Source: Neospora caninum Liverpool
Taxonomy: Eukaryota; Apicomplexa; Conoidasida; Eucoccidiorida; Sarcocystidae
Direction of reading: 5' to 3'
Length of the DNA: 64,000 nucleotides
Assembly: GCF_000208865.1 (NCBI RefSeq)
Contig: NC_018391.1
Coordinates: forward strand, 2,671,754 to 2,735,753
How positions within the stretch are numbered: the stretch's first letter is position 1; each line of letters opens with the position of its first letter. The notes under the pieces were generated by a model, which did no database searches, had not been told where the DNA came from, and saw only the letters and a program-made list of their open reading frames with translations. Both the position numbers and the translations under genes were made by a program. Positions 37,201 through 49,900 of this stretch are shown one piece after another.

Positions 37201-40200
37201 CTTGAAGCATCTCGAGGCCTTCGTCGACCTGCGGTTCCTCGACTTCATGAACGAGGCGTCCACCTTTCGTCTGTCCCTCGACAAAGAATGCCGGCTCCTG
37301 CAGGAAGCCGCCGTTGTCGACAAGCAGGGGAGAAATCCGCAAGGCCACGGCGGCGAAGGAGGCGAGCCAGCCGTGGAGACGAGAGAAGAAAACGAACGAG
37401 CGACCGGCTACATGCCCTCGCCCCCGTCCGCAGGGTCTGTCGGGACAACGGAATGTCAAACAACCGGAGCAGAAAGGCAGAAGCCTCGGTTGCTGTCCAT
37501 CTCCCCCACAACGGCCTCGCGCTGCTCGCGGGGCAACGCATGTGGCGAAAAGAAGGAACCAGAGGATCTGTCTCCCCCTCTGCGCCGGGTGTCGTCTTCG
37601 CTCACTTCCCCTTCTCGCGCTGTCTCTCCCCTTCCTTCCTGTTCGTCTCTGGTTCCTTCGTCGTTTCCTGCCTCGTCCGTCGGTGCCTCGAGCGTTGCGT
37701 CGTCGCCTCCCGTTGTGTGTCTCGTCGTCCCTCCTCTTGCTCTCTCTTTCAGCGTTTATCGTTTCCTTAAGGCCTTCGCAGCCTCCCGCGGCTTTCGTCT
37801 CGTCGTGCGCCACTGCCTGTATTTCCCAGCTGCAAGTGTGACGGATCCGCACACGCCGCCGAAGAGTGGGAGCGACGAGGGGGTTCCTCGTTCGGCCCGG
37901 TGTCCCTCACCTCTTCCTTCTTTGTCTTCCTTTCTTTCTTGTGCTACGTGCACTTCGTCCTCGCCTCCCACGCCATCTTTTGCATCTCTGCATTCCGTTT
38001 CCTTTGCGATGCTAACGATTGTTTGGGGTTATGGGTGGCCCAAGCCGAGTGAAAATGACGTGGAAGCGCATGCGGGGGTTTCTCTCACGAATCTGGCGCG
38101 GCTCTGTCTTTTGGCGACATGTCCTCCAGTCTCACGAGATCGAGGCGAAGACACGGTCGGGAACGCCGAGTTCGTGGGGAACGAGCACCAAAACAACGCC
38201 CTGTGCTTCGCAAGTAGTGCTTCAGTGACGCAGGACGGACACGCGAACAATGCTTTAGATCCGACAGCCACCAGCGACAGAAAGCGAAGGCGCACGGCGT
38301 TTCCGGCGCATGAGCGGGGAGGTGTTCAGCCCGGCGGAAGGGAGCGGGAAGGGAAGACGAATCGTTGGGTTGCTGCCGCCTTGAATTTCTGTAAAGTGGT
38401 GGAAGAGGACGGAGAAGAGCAGAAGGCGAAGGCAAACCACGGGCGCAAAGGCGAGGCAGAGGGAGGCGGAGAAAGGCACGCTGGCGGTCGAGAGGCCGAC
38501 TCAAGCCAGAAAGGTGGACAAGCAGACGGGGACGCGAAGGGGCAGGCAGGATCTCCGTGGCGTCCTGACGCCTCCGATGGGGGTGAACACATCGAGGAGG
38601 AAAGGAGACAGACGAAGAAGCCGGAGACTGCGGACGAGGTGAAGGACGCGGACAAGCTAGTGGAAGCTCTCAGAGATGTTGTTGTGGCAGATGCCACCAT
38701 CCGTTTCCTTCAGCTGTTCCCCTCGTCCTTAACTCCACAAAGCGTCCTCCGCCACGCCTTTATGCTTCTTCGGTTCTGGCGCCACTTGCCGGCTGAGCTG
38801 GGGAAGCAAATGGACGCGGCCGGTGGCTCACAGGCTGTTTCGCGGGTCCTCCGGAGTTTTCCCCACTGCAACCGAGCCTGTCAACTTGAGGAGGTTTCTG
38901 ATCCCGCAGGACGAGAAGGTGCGGAACCTGGAGCGTCTTCCGTTTCGTTCGCGTATGGGTCCCCGTTTTCGTCTTGTCACTCTTCTCCGTATCCATCTGC
39001 TGCTGCCAGGTCTCCTTCGCGTGGGCTGCCTTCATCCCTAGTATCGTCGCCCACTGTGTGGTCTTTAAGGAGAGAGGACGAGCCGACGCAGGGCGAGCTT
39101 GATTCAGGTGTTTCCGTTTCCACGCCGCAACGCACACGCCGGGGAATTTCTGTGCAAGACGCCTCGAAGTCTTCCCGTCTTCTCTCAGACCAAACAGTCC
39201 CCCGAGCTCGGGCGAACCAACTCTTCTTCATTGCTGCCTCGCTGCCGCAGCCACACGCGAAGCTCGCAACAACGCAGGACGGCGAATCTTCGTTTTTGAG
39301 AACTGAGACCAAATTCGAAAGCGTGAAGGCAAACGGGTCGGGCAAGGCCGGCAGGGAGGGATCGAAACACGAGGAGCATCGGGAGGGCCTACGGCAATTT
39401 GTGCACATCATCGACGCCTTCAGAGCGACGCTCGATGACACCGCACAATCGCGTCCCGGGAAATTTAAGCCATCGGTAGAAGGCTGCGCCACAGAACGTG
39501 TCAGGAAGGCAGCACGGAGCATGGCGAGGCGTCACACTGAAAACGGAAAAGGAGAACAGGAGGTGAGCGGAGGACACGGACCCGGTGCGACTTCGGTGAA
39601 TGGGCGACTGCTCTCGGACGGCAGTCAGGTAAGGCAGGAAGGAAGAAGCCGAGACGCGAACGGTCACACAACGCAGAGTTCGTCTGAACATCGTCCCGCT
39701 ACATCTTCTCGTCAGGCAGGCCGGCAAGATTCCTCTTCGCTCGCAACGCGTCCACACGAAACGGGGAAGTCGCAACGAGTGGAGAATGAAGCCGAGCAAC
39801 CTCCCCTCGCACTCATCACGTGCGTCCTGCCGGTGGGATTCCCAGGCTGCGGGAAGAGCACAGCCCTCATGCACTTTGTGCATGAAGCAGTGCACAATTG
39901 CGTTGCCAGGAGAGAGGAAGCCTGGAGACGACAGGGACTGGGTGAATGCGTGCGAGAAGGCGAGCAGGCGACCGGGCAGACCGGAGCGGAGGAGGTTAGG
40001 GAAGAGGCGCAGGACGCAGGCAGACAAGGACAGATACGAGCGTGTGGAGACAGAAGGCTAACAGGCGAACGGCGTCGCTCGGGTGTCGATGCAACTGCTG
40101 GAGACATAGGTACGAGGGGCGCGGGACAGAAACAAAGGTGGACGTTTCCTGCGGCCTCTAACCACGGAAGAGAAAACCCGATCAGTTCCCAGGCACCTCT

Positions 40201-43200
40201 CCTCCGTCTCGGTTTCTTTCTCGTCATCTTTCCTTCTAGGCTTCCATGGGGACGCCAGCACTCTGCGGAGCTTGAGGGCGCTGTCCGCGTTTTCGCGTCC
40301 GATTCAGTGTTCGTATCGTGTCGATCGCATGCAGCGCTTTGTCCCCGTCACGCCGTTTGCCAACGCTGTGCACTTCCCGTCTGATACTCTCTGCTCGTTT
40401 GCTTCTCTGTGTGCTCTGTCTCGCTGGTGTCCCTCTGCAGCCATCACCGTTTGGAAGGCTTCCCCACCTCGCGCTGTCCCGCCGATGTGCTCTCTGCCCC
40501 AACCGGCCTCTCCACCGTGCGTGCACCACTTCGAGCAGTCAGGGACGGGGGAAGGACCACCTGAAACGCTTGCACCAAACGGAGGAAATTCCCGACCTAC
40601 GCAAGAAGCCGGCGGTGCGTGTCCGGCGCCTGGCGGCTGTTCCGCGTTTGGCGGGGTGGACATTCTTTTTCTTGTCAGTTCAGACGAGGCCACAGGTGCC
40701 GCGCTTCGTCGCCGGGGTGTCCGGCGACACGTGCCGACAAGTCGAAGCTTTCAGAAGGCTGTGAGGGCTCTCGACGGTTCGCACGGCGTCCTTTCCCACC
40801 CTCGCCTCTGTGCGCAGGAGATGTCTTTAAGCGCCCAGTCCACTTGGAATGAAGGAGAAGCGAACGTAATGGGAGCGCGAACCCTGAGCGAAGGATCGCC
40901 AGACTTGCGCCACGTCGCCCACCACGGACGCCGGTCGCAGGCGGGAGGTGAGGAGATAGAACGGAACGGGACGGCCGGGAAGTGTGACCGCAGTGGAGAG
41001 ACAGGGCGAACGCAAGACGAAGAGTACGACATTCCAGAGGACGTGTTCCGACCGGCGGCACGGGAGGGAGCAGCTAATCTCGCCGCCAGTGTAGAGGCCT
41101 TCTTTGCACAGCTGGAGGAACGCCTTACGGCTTACTTCCGCGAGCAGGAGACGGCTGGAGAAGGCGAGGCAGAAGAGTCAGAGGGTGAGGGAGATGGCGG
41201 TTGCGCGATACCCGGCGCGTCCACAGTTGATGAACGTTCAGGCAGGTCGAGTTCGCAATTTGCGCAGAAGAATGAAAGCCCGAAATCGAAGAGGCGTTCG
41301 TCGGGAAGAACGCACAAGCCGTTAAGAGTCCTTGTTCTCATCGACAAAAATTTCCCCGTTGACGCTGTGCCGAAGCAGGCTGCCATTCTCCAGCGTCACC
41401 TTGCCGTCCTCAACAGAAGGCTTAACCAGTCATGCACGCGCGCCCTCCGCAAAGAGGCGAGTGCCCACTTGGATTCGCGGGACGCTGTTCCATCCTCTTT
41501 TTTCCCCATTTCGACAGCATCTGCTTCAAGTCAGTCTCATCACAAAGACGGCAGAGGGACGGTGAAACCACTCATCCGAGCGGCAGTCTGTCTGATGACG
41601 TTACCGCCTGATTCGTGTCCGGACGGGTCGTTAAGGAGACACTTTCGCTGCCCTCAGCCTTCGACTTCTCCGTGTTCCTTTGCTTCGCCTCCGCTTCCTT
41701 TCTCGTGCTCACCGTGGCCGTTTCCGTGGTCTCTGCCTACGCTATGCCGCTGTCTACGGCGTGTGTTGTGTCGCACGGACCACCCGACGCTGCGGTCGCT
41801 GAGACAAAACTCCGGAACGAGCTCTTCTCGAGCTTCTCCGTGTCCCTTCTCTGAGCAGTCGACTTCTGGTCAGAGTGTAAACCTCTCAGACTCTTTCGCA
41901 CATGTCTCCACTTCGCGTCCGATTTCCACTTCCGGAGGCACTCAGCCGGTGGGCTCCTCTGCGGTTGTAAACATCTTTCTGTCCTTCGTCGCCCTGTATC
42001 GTCATCAGAGTCTGGACCCAGCAGATCTTCGAAAGATTTCAGGCGTGGACGCAATTTTGCCGTGCCATTCAGTATGGCTTCTCTCTTCTGTCCAGGAGCG
42101 CGCGGCCTCCCGCGATCGACGCAGGAAAGAACAAGAGAGTGGGAAGCTGGCGCAAGAGGAAAGCGAGATGCGAGGGGTGGCAGCTGCAACGGACGTTGCT
42201 GGAGCGAGCCCTCGCGAAGCAGCCGAAACGTCAGAGGATTACCCGAAACCGACGACGGGAGACGCGTTTGTTCCTGCGCCAGTCGAATACGAATGTTCCC
42301 TTTTAATCGCAACTGCGCTTCAAAATCTGAGACCCTTTGCTGATAATCTCTCAAACGCTCTCGTCTATGAGCGTCTCATGTCGCTTCTCTTTTCAGCCGC
42401 TGAACACGAAAGCGACGCTCTGCCAAAGCAAATGCACAGCGTCTCTCAAGACGCTTCGCTACGCGGGTCGCTGCTAGCCGAGCAAACAGAAATCGGAGAG
42501 TCAGACGGATGCGAGAATCACGTGGTGTCAGTCTGTCAGAAATCAGGTTTCTCCGGATATGGACCAGCAACACCTGCGTCGCCCGAAGATGCCATCGGCG
42601 AGTTGTCGGCAGAGTTAGAGGCAACGTTTGAACGTCTCGCTGGCACTTCGTGGTTCGGGCGTACTTTCTTGGTCTTCGACTCGGACGACAGCAGCCGCCA
42701 TCCTGTCGAGGGTAGACGTCACCGAGAAGGGTGCGGCTCTCAGCGGTCTCTCCAGCAAGGCAGACAGCGAGAGCAAAATCGAGCACGAGACCATCAACGG
42801 CCCAGGGCTGCATCTCACTTGTACAGTGGAGGCGCAGGCACAGAGCGGCACACCCGTGTAGACGGGGGCTCTCATCGCAGCCGTGCCTCACCAGGAGAAC
42901 CTTCAGGAGTGCAGGCTGATGGTAAAGACGGAAGGCAGTTATCATCAGTCGGTCCTGAGTTGACGGGTCCTGTTGAGCAGCGGGTCCATTGCGAACAAGG
43001 CGTTCAGGAAGGTAGCGGAGTTCAGCCGTGTACTCGAGTGTGGCAAGAATGTGGAGTCAGTGAATGTGTGAGTGGCGTCCGTAGGGGCACAGGGCGAGAA
43101 CGGCCCCACCGCGACCACTCCAGTGTGGCAGCAGGGGCCGTTTTTCCATGCTCTGAGCACCTAGGGCCCAGACAGACAGCCCGCGACGGCTGCGTGCACC

Positions 43201-44720
43201 GTGTGGACAGACCGGGCGAGTCGCAAGAATCGAAGATGGTTGAACCCGGCGGGCGGCCTGACTCTGCCTCTCTCTCTTCTCGCCGTTCCGCCGTGTCGCA
43301 CGGTTCGGCTGAGCTAGCGAGAGCGGCGGCAGCTTCATCATCAGCTACGCGGGTGGAGGAAGCGTTAGGCGTCTGGGCAGGAGACGACGAACAGCAGAAG
43401 TCAGCACCATGCCGAGTTATTGAAGTCCGGCTGCCGGTGTACTTTTGCATAGACGTGCAGCGTCATGCTTCGACTTTGTTTTCGCTCGTCTCCTCCAGTC
43501 TGGACACTCTTCAAGCGAACGCCCCATCAGAGGAATTCCTTGTGGCGGCACGGCGCTTCTCCCAACTCGTTCGCACGTCGCTGCGGTGTGTCGCAGGCCT
43601 TCACGTGACGTCTTTTTATCTGGGGGGTGGGGTTGTGAGGACTACTCAACAACATGTGGATGTTCTTGAAGCGCAGGCAAAGCAGAGAGAGGAAGACACT
43701 CGAAGACGCGCACAGGCGGTGTCTCTTACGGGTACGGGAAAAGAGAGCTTTAGCGGCAATACGAGAAGGCCTCCGTCAACGTCTAGGGGCCACGCAGGCA
43801 ACGGTCGAGCCGGTGGGTTCAACTGTAGTTCTGGGGGTGGTGGTGGCAGATTCAACAATTCCGCGCGCGATGAAGAACTGCTGGCTGCGTTCTTGTCCTC
43901 CCGTCGTATTATAGGACAAGCTTTCAGGGTCGAAGTGGCGCACCTGGTTTTTTTCGGAGAGGGCCTCGTTGTTGCTGGAGTCAGGCCTCTTTGCCCCCTT
44001 GTGCTTCTAAGTAATGACTTCGACGGAGTCCGGAGAAGCTCTGGGGCTCTTGGCCGAACAGCCAGCGTGGGTGCGAATCATCTTCCGCGTGCAGCTTCGT
44101 CCTCGGATCAACAAAGACGAGGGCTATCACCCGATCTTGGCCAGCGACCTCTTACCTCACACCCCGTTCCCAGTGTTCAAAGCCCATTGGGCGGAGGGGG
44201 CCCTTTGCATTCGACAAGTAATACCCACGAACTGCTGGTTTGTCCAAGCTCGAGAGGGGAGAGAGTGGATACCAACTGCAGCGGGTCTTTGGTGAGCACG
44301 ACCAGATATCAAAACTGTGGAGGCGCGACTGAGATTGACACCACGTCCTCTCTGTGTTTTGGAGAGAAGCGATACCCGCATATATCCGTTATGTTGGCGC
44401 GGCACTTGAAACCACAGTTTAGCAACGTCGTGATGGCGGCCGCAGCAGATGCGCAACGGCAAGCACAGATGCAAGGGCTTCTACCGAGGGACACCCCGCC
44501 AATCCTCAACACTGGAGCTGGGGACGGCGCCAGGGACGAGTACGGCGCTACAGTGCCCTCGCAGCCTCTGTTTTCTCAAGTGAAGGAGCATTCATTTGAC
44601 AGCTCTGGGCGCTGGATCCTCTTCAAAGAGCTGTTTGTCGCGGGGCGCCGGGATGCGGCTCTTGTGTGGTGTCTGCCGCCTTCATCAGTCATTCTCGAAG
44701 GACCGTTTGTTGCACGATGA
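31209..44720 (+). CDS. Giant trifunctional tRNA ligase, plant RNL / fungal Trl1 type
   Basis: These enzymes join tRNA halves after intron removal: the CPD opens the 2',3'-cyclic phosphate, the kinase phosphorylates the 5'-OH, and the ligase seals. All three modules appear in the usual order. Ligase: KVNG at residues 1030-1033 (adenylated Lys, motif I), then VGEFVG, KYQLPTARLFSS, EGVVLY and a KVK motif. Kinase: P-loop GFPGCGKST near 39840, FASDSVF, and IDKNFPVDAVPKQ near 41340, resembling the ADKNAP region of plant RNL. CPD: LHVTSF near 43600 and YPHISV near 44375, ending ILEGPFVAR. Preferred exons are 31209-34703, 34982-40312, 40441-40695 and 40818-44720, about 4,327 residues. An alternative removes only 40110-40239 in the kinase region. 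Plant RNL is about 1,100 residues, so most of the length is low-complexity insertion. The start (MASGARS) is chosen because sequence before it looks like leader. Confidence 0.82.
31851..32045 (+). repeat. 27-bp tandem repeat encoding Ser/Ala/Thr in the tRNA ligase
   Basis: A 27-bp unit encoding SSASTSSSS recurs about seven times with small changes (SASISSF variants). It lies N-terminal to the ligase module and probably forms a disordered linker of variable length. Confidence 0.85.
34704..34981 (+). other. Intron 1 of the tRNA ligase gene
   Basis: The donor is CAA followed by GTAAGG, and the acceptor is a T-rich run ending CCCAG. Both sides are in phase 0. Splicing brings the region after motif I (SPHQ) next to VASLKRFLSHHTIVGEF, restoring the spacing expected between ligase motifs. 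Confidence 0.85.
40110..40817 (+). other. Kinase-region splice zone of the tRNA ligase gene, two competing models
   Basis: Model 1 removes 40313-40440 (acceptor after a long pyrimidine tract ending CTCTGCAG) and 40696-40817 (acceptor GTGCGCAG). Both are phase 0, and FASDSVF is kept as a plausible kinase substrate motif. Model 2 removes only 40110-40239 (phase 1) and then reads one open frame to the stop. Model 1 is preferred for the intron-like tract and the motif, but its donors (GTATCG, GTGCCG) are weak. Confidence 0.5.
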
Positions 44721-45900
44721 CCCGTGACAGGAGACAGGGGCCGGAGGCAACTCTCTGGCAGGCACCTCGACCGCAGTGTCCCTGAGGCGAAAACGTGGTT
44801 GACCAGGCGTCGGCGTAGCTCTGACTCGTGCAAATGTAGGACCATGAAACTGCGCATCAGTGCCACGTATACGTACCCGAGCTGTTCGAAAGTGTTCCCT
44901 TATAATTGTGGGCGGTAAGAGCGGTGAATTCCAATGCTGTCTACGCAATGCGAGGTGAAGCGACGGCCGGCGTTCATCAACAACGGCCAGTCCTGCATGT
45001 TTTGGCTGTCCTCCCCCGGAAGTCCGCGAGTGTAGGATTCAGTATCCTGCTGGTATTCGTTGTTGCTTGGAAGCTATAACAGTGTAAATGCTTGCCGCAC
45101 ATTGCTGTCTCCCTAACGCCTTGAATATATCTGTTCGTATTTACATAGGCTTGTGTACTTGCTGAAGGCAGATGTATGCTTTTACATGGTGCTACCACTT
45201 ATGTAGGCGCGACAGGTATTTGATAACATGTTGCTGTCCACATAAGAAATTCCAGACGCTCTCGCAGGTCTAGGTAGGTAGATCCAGAACCTAAGTTACG
45301 CAAAGTCCGCTTAGTGGGTTTTTGAGTCTAGGGATATGCGAGGGTATAATAGCAGGCACTTCCAGCGTGTAGGTAGCTTAAGTCTTGCATGCTCGCAGGT
45401 CCACGAATGGACACAGGGAAAGTATTAGAACCTCTTGAAACTACATTATTTCATGGATGACCCGTGCTTCGCATTCGTTAGTCTTTTCATGAATTCACAT
45501 TGTCTTACGCCATACTCCCTCGTGAACCAGTGTAACGAGGGTTGCAGTAGTCGGCAAACAAAACACATTTCCAGACTGAAAACTCAAGCAGTCGCAGAAA
45601 TTAAATACTGCCACCAAAAGCTGCCGGAACTGCCAGGCAGAAAAGAGAGCATGCTGGAAACAGCTGCAGCCCTCCAGAACGATAAAGGAAAACCGGCCCC
45701 GACTGCAGCAGTCTGAGCAAACAGAAGACTCTCTGTATCCCACGGACGACTTGCCCCGCAAATGATTCGTGCTGAAAATCGGCAAGCGAAAAAGCAGGCG
45801 CCCCGCATAGACTGCTGACCTCCTACGTTCTCATGCAACATCTCTATCACTAGAAGATCCAGATCCCGAGCCATGCATTCTTAATGAAACCTGAGGAAAT
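44721..45900. other. Tail-to-tail spacer after the tRNA ligase gene
   Basis: No coding sequence is supported. The stretch should hold the ligase 3' untranslated region and that of the minus-strand gene ending at 45901. Base composition shifts here from GC-rich to nearer balanced. Confidence 0.55.
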
Positions 45901-46956
45901 TCAGTTGGCCAAGACCGGAGAAGCGCCCACCTTCATATCATTGTCTTGCACGCTTTCATCCAACGAAGACAACTGGGTCAGCTCCTCCCTCCGTTCGACT
46001 TCTGCCGCCTTGGGAAGTTCGTATTCTTTCCGAGTTTCCGAGGGGGCATTGGTCATGAATAAAAGAACATCCCACATGTCGCTTCCCACGGTTCTGTTGT
46101 GGCGAGTCATGACGCTTACAGAGTTGGGGTCATCCCACGTACACTCTTTGGGCAGCGCCTTGGAGCCCACCCCTTTCACCTCTTCTCCGCGAAACTCAAC
46201 AGTCCCACGAGACGGGTTAATTGCCACACGTGGTGCCCCTCGTAACTGCGACTGGACCCTGATGAACATCATGCAGCCCGGCATCATTTCCCAAAGTCCT
46301 TCCGTAATCTGTTTGTGTTGGAGTTGCCTCAATATTAAGTCGAGCTGCGAACGCTTCGCGATGTCTCGTGGAACGACAAAGGAGCCGGGATGAAACGCTA
46401 GTTCGACGATAGCAGCGAATACGCGTTGAGTCCCCTGCTTTTTACTTCGCTTGACTACGAAATAGCGCGAATATTCATCAGCCATACATGCTGATGGCAC
46501 CTCGATTGTCTCCGATACTGGGACAACTTCCTCTTTAGAATCTACTGCGAGTTTCCTCTTCAACCAGGAAGAAGCACGTCTGACGTCAGTGGCATTCCGA
46601 ATGCTCGGACGTTCGAGGTATTTTACTGTCAGCTGCTGTTTTGCATTGTCCACAACCACGGAAAGAATCTCCGTGACACCGCCCATGGCCTTCTTCCTCT
46701 TCGCTACGTCGAAGCTTAGAACTATCCTGCAGTTTTCAACGTCAGTGGTGTGGAAATCGGGATGACTGATGCCTGTCCATTTCCTAAAAGCTTCATTATA
46801 TGCAGCAGCCATTGCATCCTTGGCTACCTTCTCCGCCAATGCGAGGGCTGCTTCAGCGGCACCTCTAGTGGCAGTCTGATGCTCACGACGGTGAGCCACA
46901 CTTGACATCGTCTGCATCGTGCTGCTCGCTGATAATGCTTCACTTCCTGCAGGCAT
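45901..46956 (-). CDS. Unrecognised protein of about 340-350 residues
   Basis: One open frame reads from an ATG at 46956 to TGA at 45901 (351 residues). A second ATG at 46917 begins MQTMSSVAHR. The sequence just before 46948 is T-rich and ends ATGCCTGCAG, so this may instead be the last exon of a spliced gene with an unseen first exon. The product opens with an Ala-rich amphipathic helix (AALALAEKVAKDAMAA), followed by mixed alpha/beta sequence (CRIVLSFDVAKRKKAMGG, VVDNAKQQLTVKYL, MWDVLLFM) and an acidic tail. It has no poly-Ser filler, membrane span or recognised catalytic motif, which sets it apart from its giant neighbours. I do not recognise the family. Codon periodicity and length support it as a real gene. 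Confidence 0.6.
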   Translation of the reverse strand: MPAGSEALSASSTMQTMSSVAHRREHQTATRGAAEAALALAEKVAKDAMAAAYNEAFRKWTGISHPDFHTTDVENCRIVLSFDVAKRKKAMGGVTEILSVVVDNAKQQLTVKYLERPSIRNATDVRRASSWLKRKLAVDSKEEVVPVSETIEVPSACMADEYSRYFVVKRSKKQGTQRVFAAIVELAFHPGSFVVPRDIAKRSQLDLILRQLQHKQITEGLWEMMPGCMMFIRVQSQLRGAPRVAINPSRGTVEFRGEEVKGVGSKALPKECTWDDPNSVSVMTRHNRTVGSDMWDVLLFMTNAPSETRKEYELPKAAEVERREELTQLSSLDESVQDNDMKVGASPVLAN

Positions 46957-49900
46957 AAAAAAACGAACCTGTTCTACACTTTTATAGAGCCATCCAACAC
47001 CACCCTAAGACACCACTGTTCACCTGCATCACCGACCAAATCTATAATGGCTGTCCCAACATGCCCAGTTGCCCATCAAGGTACAGATATCCGTTCTTCT
47101 CGTGTGATACCAAAGCAGAGCAAGGAAAGAAGCACAATCACGTGTTGGGTGTGCCGATCTCGGAGGGTACGTCAATGACATCATCTGTCTCTGTGCCATC
47201 AGCATTTTTTCACATCCCAGATGACCTCAATCCAAACGTGGGCTTCCACGGCGGTAACAGGTTATCACGGAGCAACTTACCCTGTGTGCAGCTCAACAGC
47301 AAGTACCAGCACGGCAGCAGAAGGAAACATGTTGACGCCGCTGTCGTCACTGATCGACGACAGAAATGGGTTCCGCACGCCATTGTGCTGCTAAGGATCG
47401 TAACACAAAAAACTAAAAATCACACACAAGAATATCTACCAATCAGTGCTGCTCGAACACCGACACACTAATACGATGCCACCCCCACAGCTTGCTCTGA
47501 ACACACAACGAAACAATCGTCGATTGACACCACCAACAATCGAACTGCTGTCATTCGACACACGACTCCGGTTTCAGCCGTATCTCCCACGTCTCTAAAG
47601 TGGCCTGCTGCGCGGGAACGGCTGAGCTGAGACGCGCATTTCGGGCTGCTCACTATTGCGACGAGCAGTCTGGCTGGGCTACGATAATTTTGTGTGGTCG
47701 CCAAACCCAACGTTTGCTGTCGCAAGTGAGCGATATGAGACGCATATTAAATCGATGGCAGAGAAAGGCTTCAGAGTTGTCTGCGGTCTTCTCCACGGCA
47801 TCACCGCGAGCGGCGACACCTACACACGCCATGCTGCTAATGGACAGACATTTAACCACCAACTAATGAATACACTCGTATTGTTCTGAATCGAGAACGA
47901 TACTGAACTGCCCACCACATAAAGGCGTGTGTTTAGTTTCACGCAGTGCTAGATGATATACCAGGGGTCAGATAAGGCGCCTTTTCCGCTGGCATTCCTC
48001 AGTGTCGGCCAATGAGAGAGGGCTGGTTATTGCACAGGGAAGCGTCCCGCTCACTCTTCGGGGTTCACAGCAGCACATGGGATGCCAGGATGACATGGCC
48101 TGTGTCTTGCTACGATGTCGGCACGTCGTCAGAAAACTACGACGGTGATGGTTAATTCCCTATGGCGACAAACGGCGCTACACTTCTTCGTCTTGTTGTG
48201 TCGAAACCTGGCTTTTGACTGGCCTCATGGGCAAAAACAACAGTTTCTGGCTAATAATTCGAGCTTCACTGTGCAAATGCTTTTTCCTGACTTACATTTC
48301 TGTTGTCTCTAAGAACCACAAACCCGTGCTATGAGAGTACGACCATATGAACTATCTAGTTCCGTTTCAAGGCTGGTGGAAGATTTCCAGGACGGAAGCT
48401 TAACGAAATCTGATCCGCTGCTCAGCATCATGCATCGTTCAGCAGGTGGTGTGTGTTATACACACGTTGAGTCGAGCTCGTAGTTCTAAACACAGCTTTT
48501 TTCTCGCCAACACGATGTTCGCAGCGAGTGCCATCATTCCCTTGGGAGCCATTATAAGTGTTTTTCGGTTTTCCGGGGGGAGTTTACAAGGTAGTATAAG
48601 CGTGACGCTCGTGTGAGGATTGGATGCAGCCGATATTCCGCTAGGCTGAGCAGTGGCCACGCTCACTCTCCGTTCAAATATGTAATGGTATCCGGTACAC
48701 CGGGTAACATAGGGGCGTCCTCAGGTCATCTGCCGTTTATTTAACATCGATCTGGTGATGTCGGCACCTAGGTAGGCACATATCCAGTTTTCGCTGCCGC
48801 TGCGGTACGCCCCGCAGTTACCTTCCATATGGATGGCGAGACATTTGTACTCCGCTCTGGCAGGGAATGGGTATTCAGCAATTTACCCATTTTAACGTCT
48901 CTGCTGTGGCGTCTTTGTTGCATATTAACTCAATTCATGGTGGGTTTCTCAGTTTACACGCACCGCAGAGACACTCTCTTTACCTCCAGCACCGATCACT
49001 TTCCAAGTTGCGGGCCACAAGTGGAAGGAAGCGGTGATAACATAATGAAATTTGTGACGAAGATTCTCGAGTGCGCTAAGGGCCAGAGGCCAGTTGGGTC
49101 GAGCAGCGGAAGACTGCGTTGACAAAAAACGCGTTCGATGTTTGTGACTTGTCAAACCCGCATGCGGGTGCGGGGTCCCCTTGGCAGCTGGAACTCCTTC
49201 CGGTTGCCCAACCGTGAAAAAAATAGCCACACATCACGATAAATGAATAGGTTTATTAATGCCATTGACCATACTCTCAGCGCCTCTGTACGAGCCCGGT
49301 TGTAGCACGGCCGGTGCAGCGACAGTTCCGCGGTAGCAGCCCGAGCGCCAAGCCTCGAATGTATGCCGGAGATCCGGGGTCAAATTCGCAGCCGCAACTC
49401 GAATCAAGACAAAGAAGTTAAGGAGCTATCTGCAGAGGACATTCCACGAAGCAACATTTGTATGCTTCCGTCCTATGTTTGCACCTCCATAGCTCGTCTT
49501 CCCTCTTGAAGCTCGGTGTTGCCACACGAGGATGTTAGAACCGATGTTAAAATGCTCCTCATGTAACATGTGTTTCTAGTATGTTAATGTTGTTTTTGCT
49601 TGGACCGCTAATCCTGCTGGTTAATACGGAACGCGGTCATCAGCAGCAAAAGGCGATTCAGGATTTTCTTGGATCTTTCAGGAGTCGGACCGTCAGGTGC
49701 CTTTTTCAACCGGCGTGTCTACTGGAGGCGACTCTTCCTGAGCACTCACTATCCTAGGAACGACGATAGTCCTCACGAGAGACACTGCGAATTCTTCTGG
49801 AACACCAGGTCACTTGGAGAACTCTTTTGGAGTCACCTACAAGATCGAGCTCCTTAACTAGATGAGGTGCATCATGAACATCATGGAGCGAGCTGGTTTA

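Noticed and set aside
49360..49410. tRNA-like T-loop string (GGTCAAATTCG)
   Set aside because: No pairing T-stem, anticodon stem or acceptor stem could be drawn around it.
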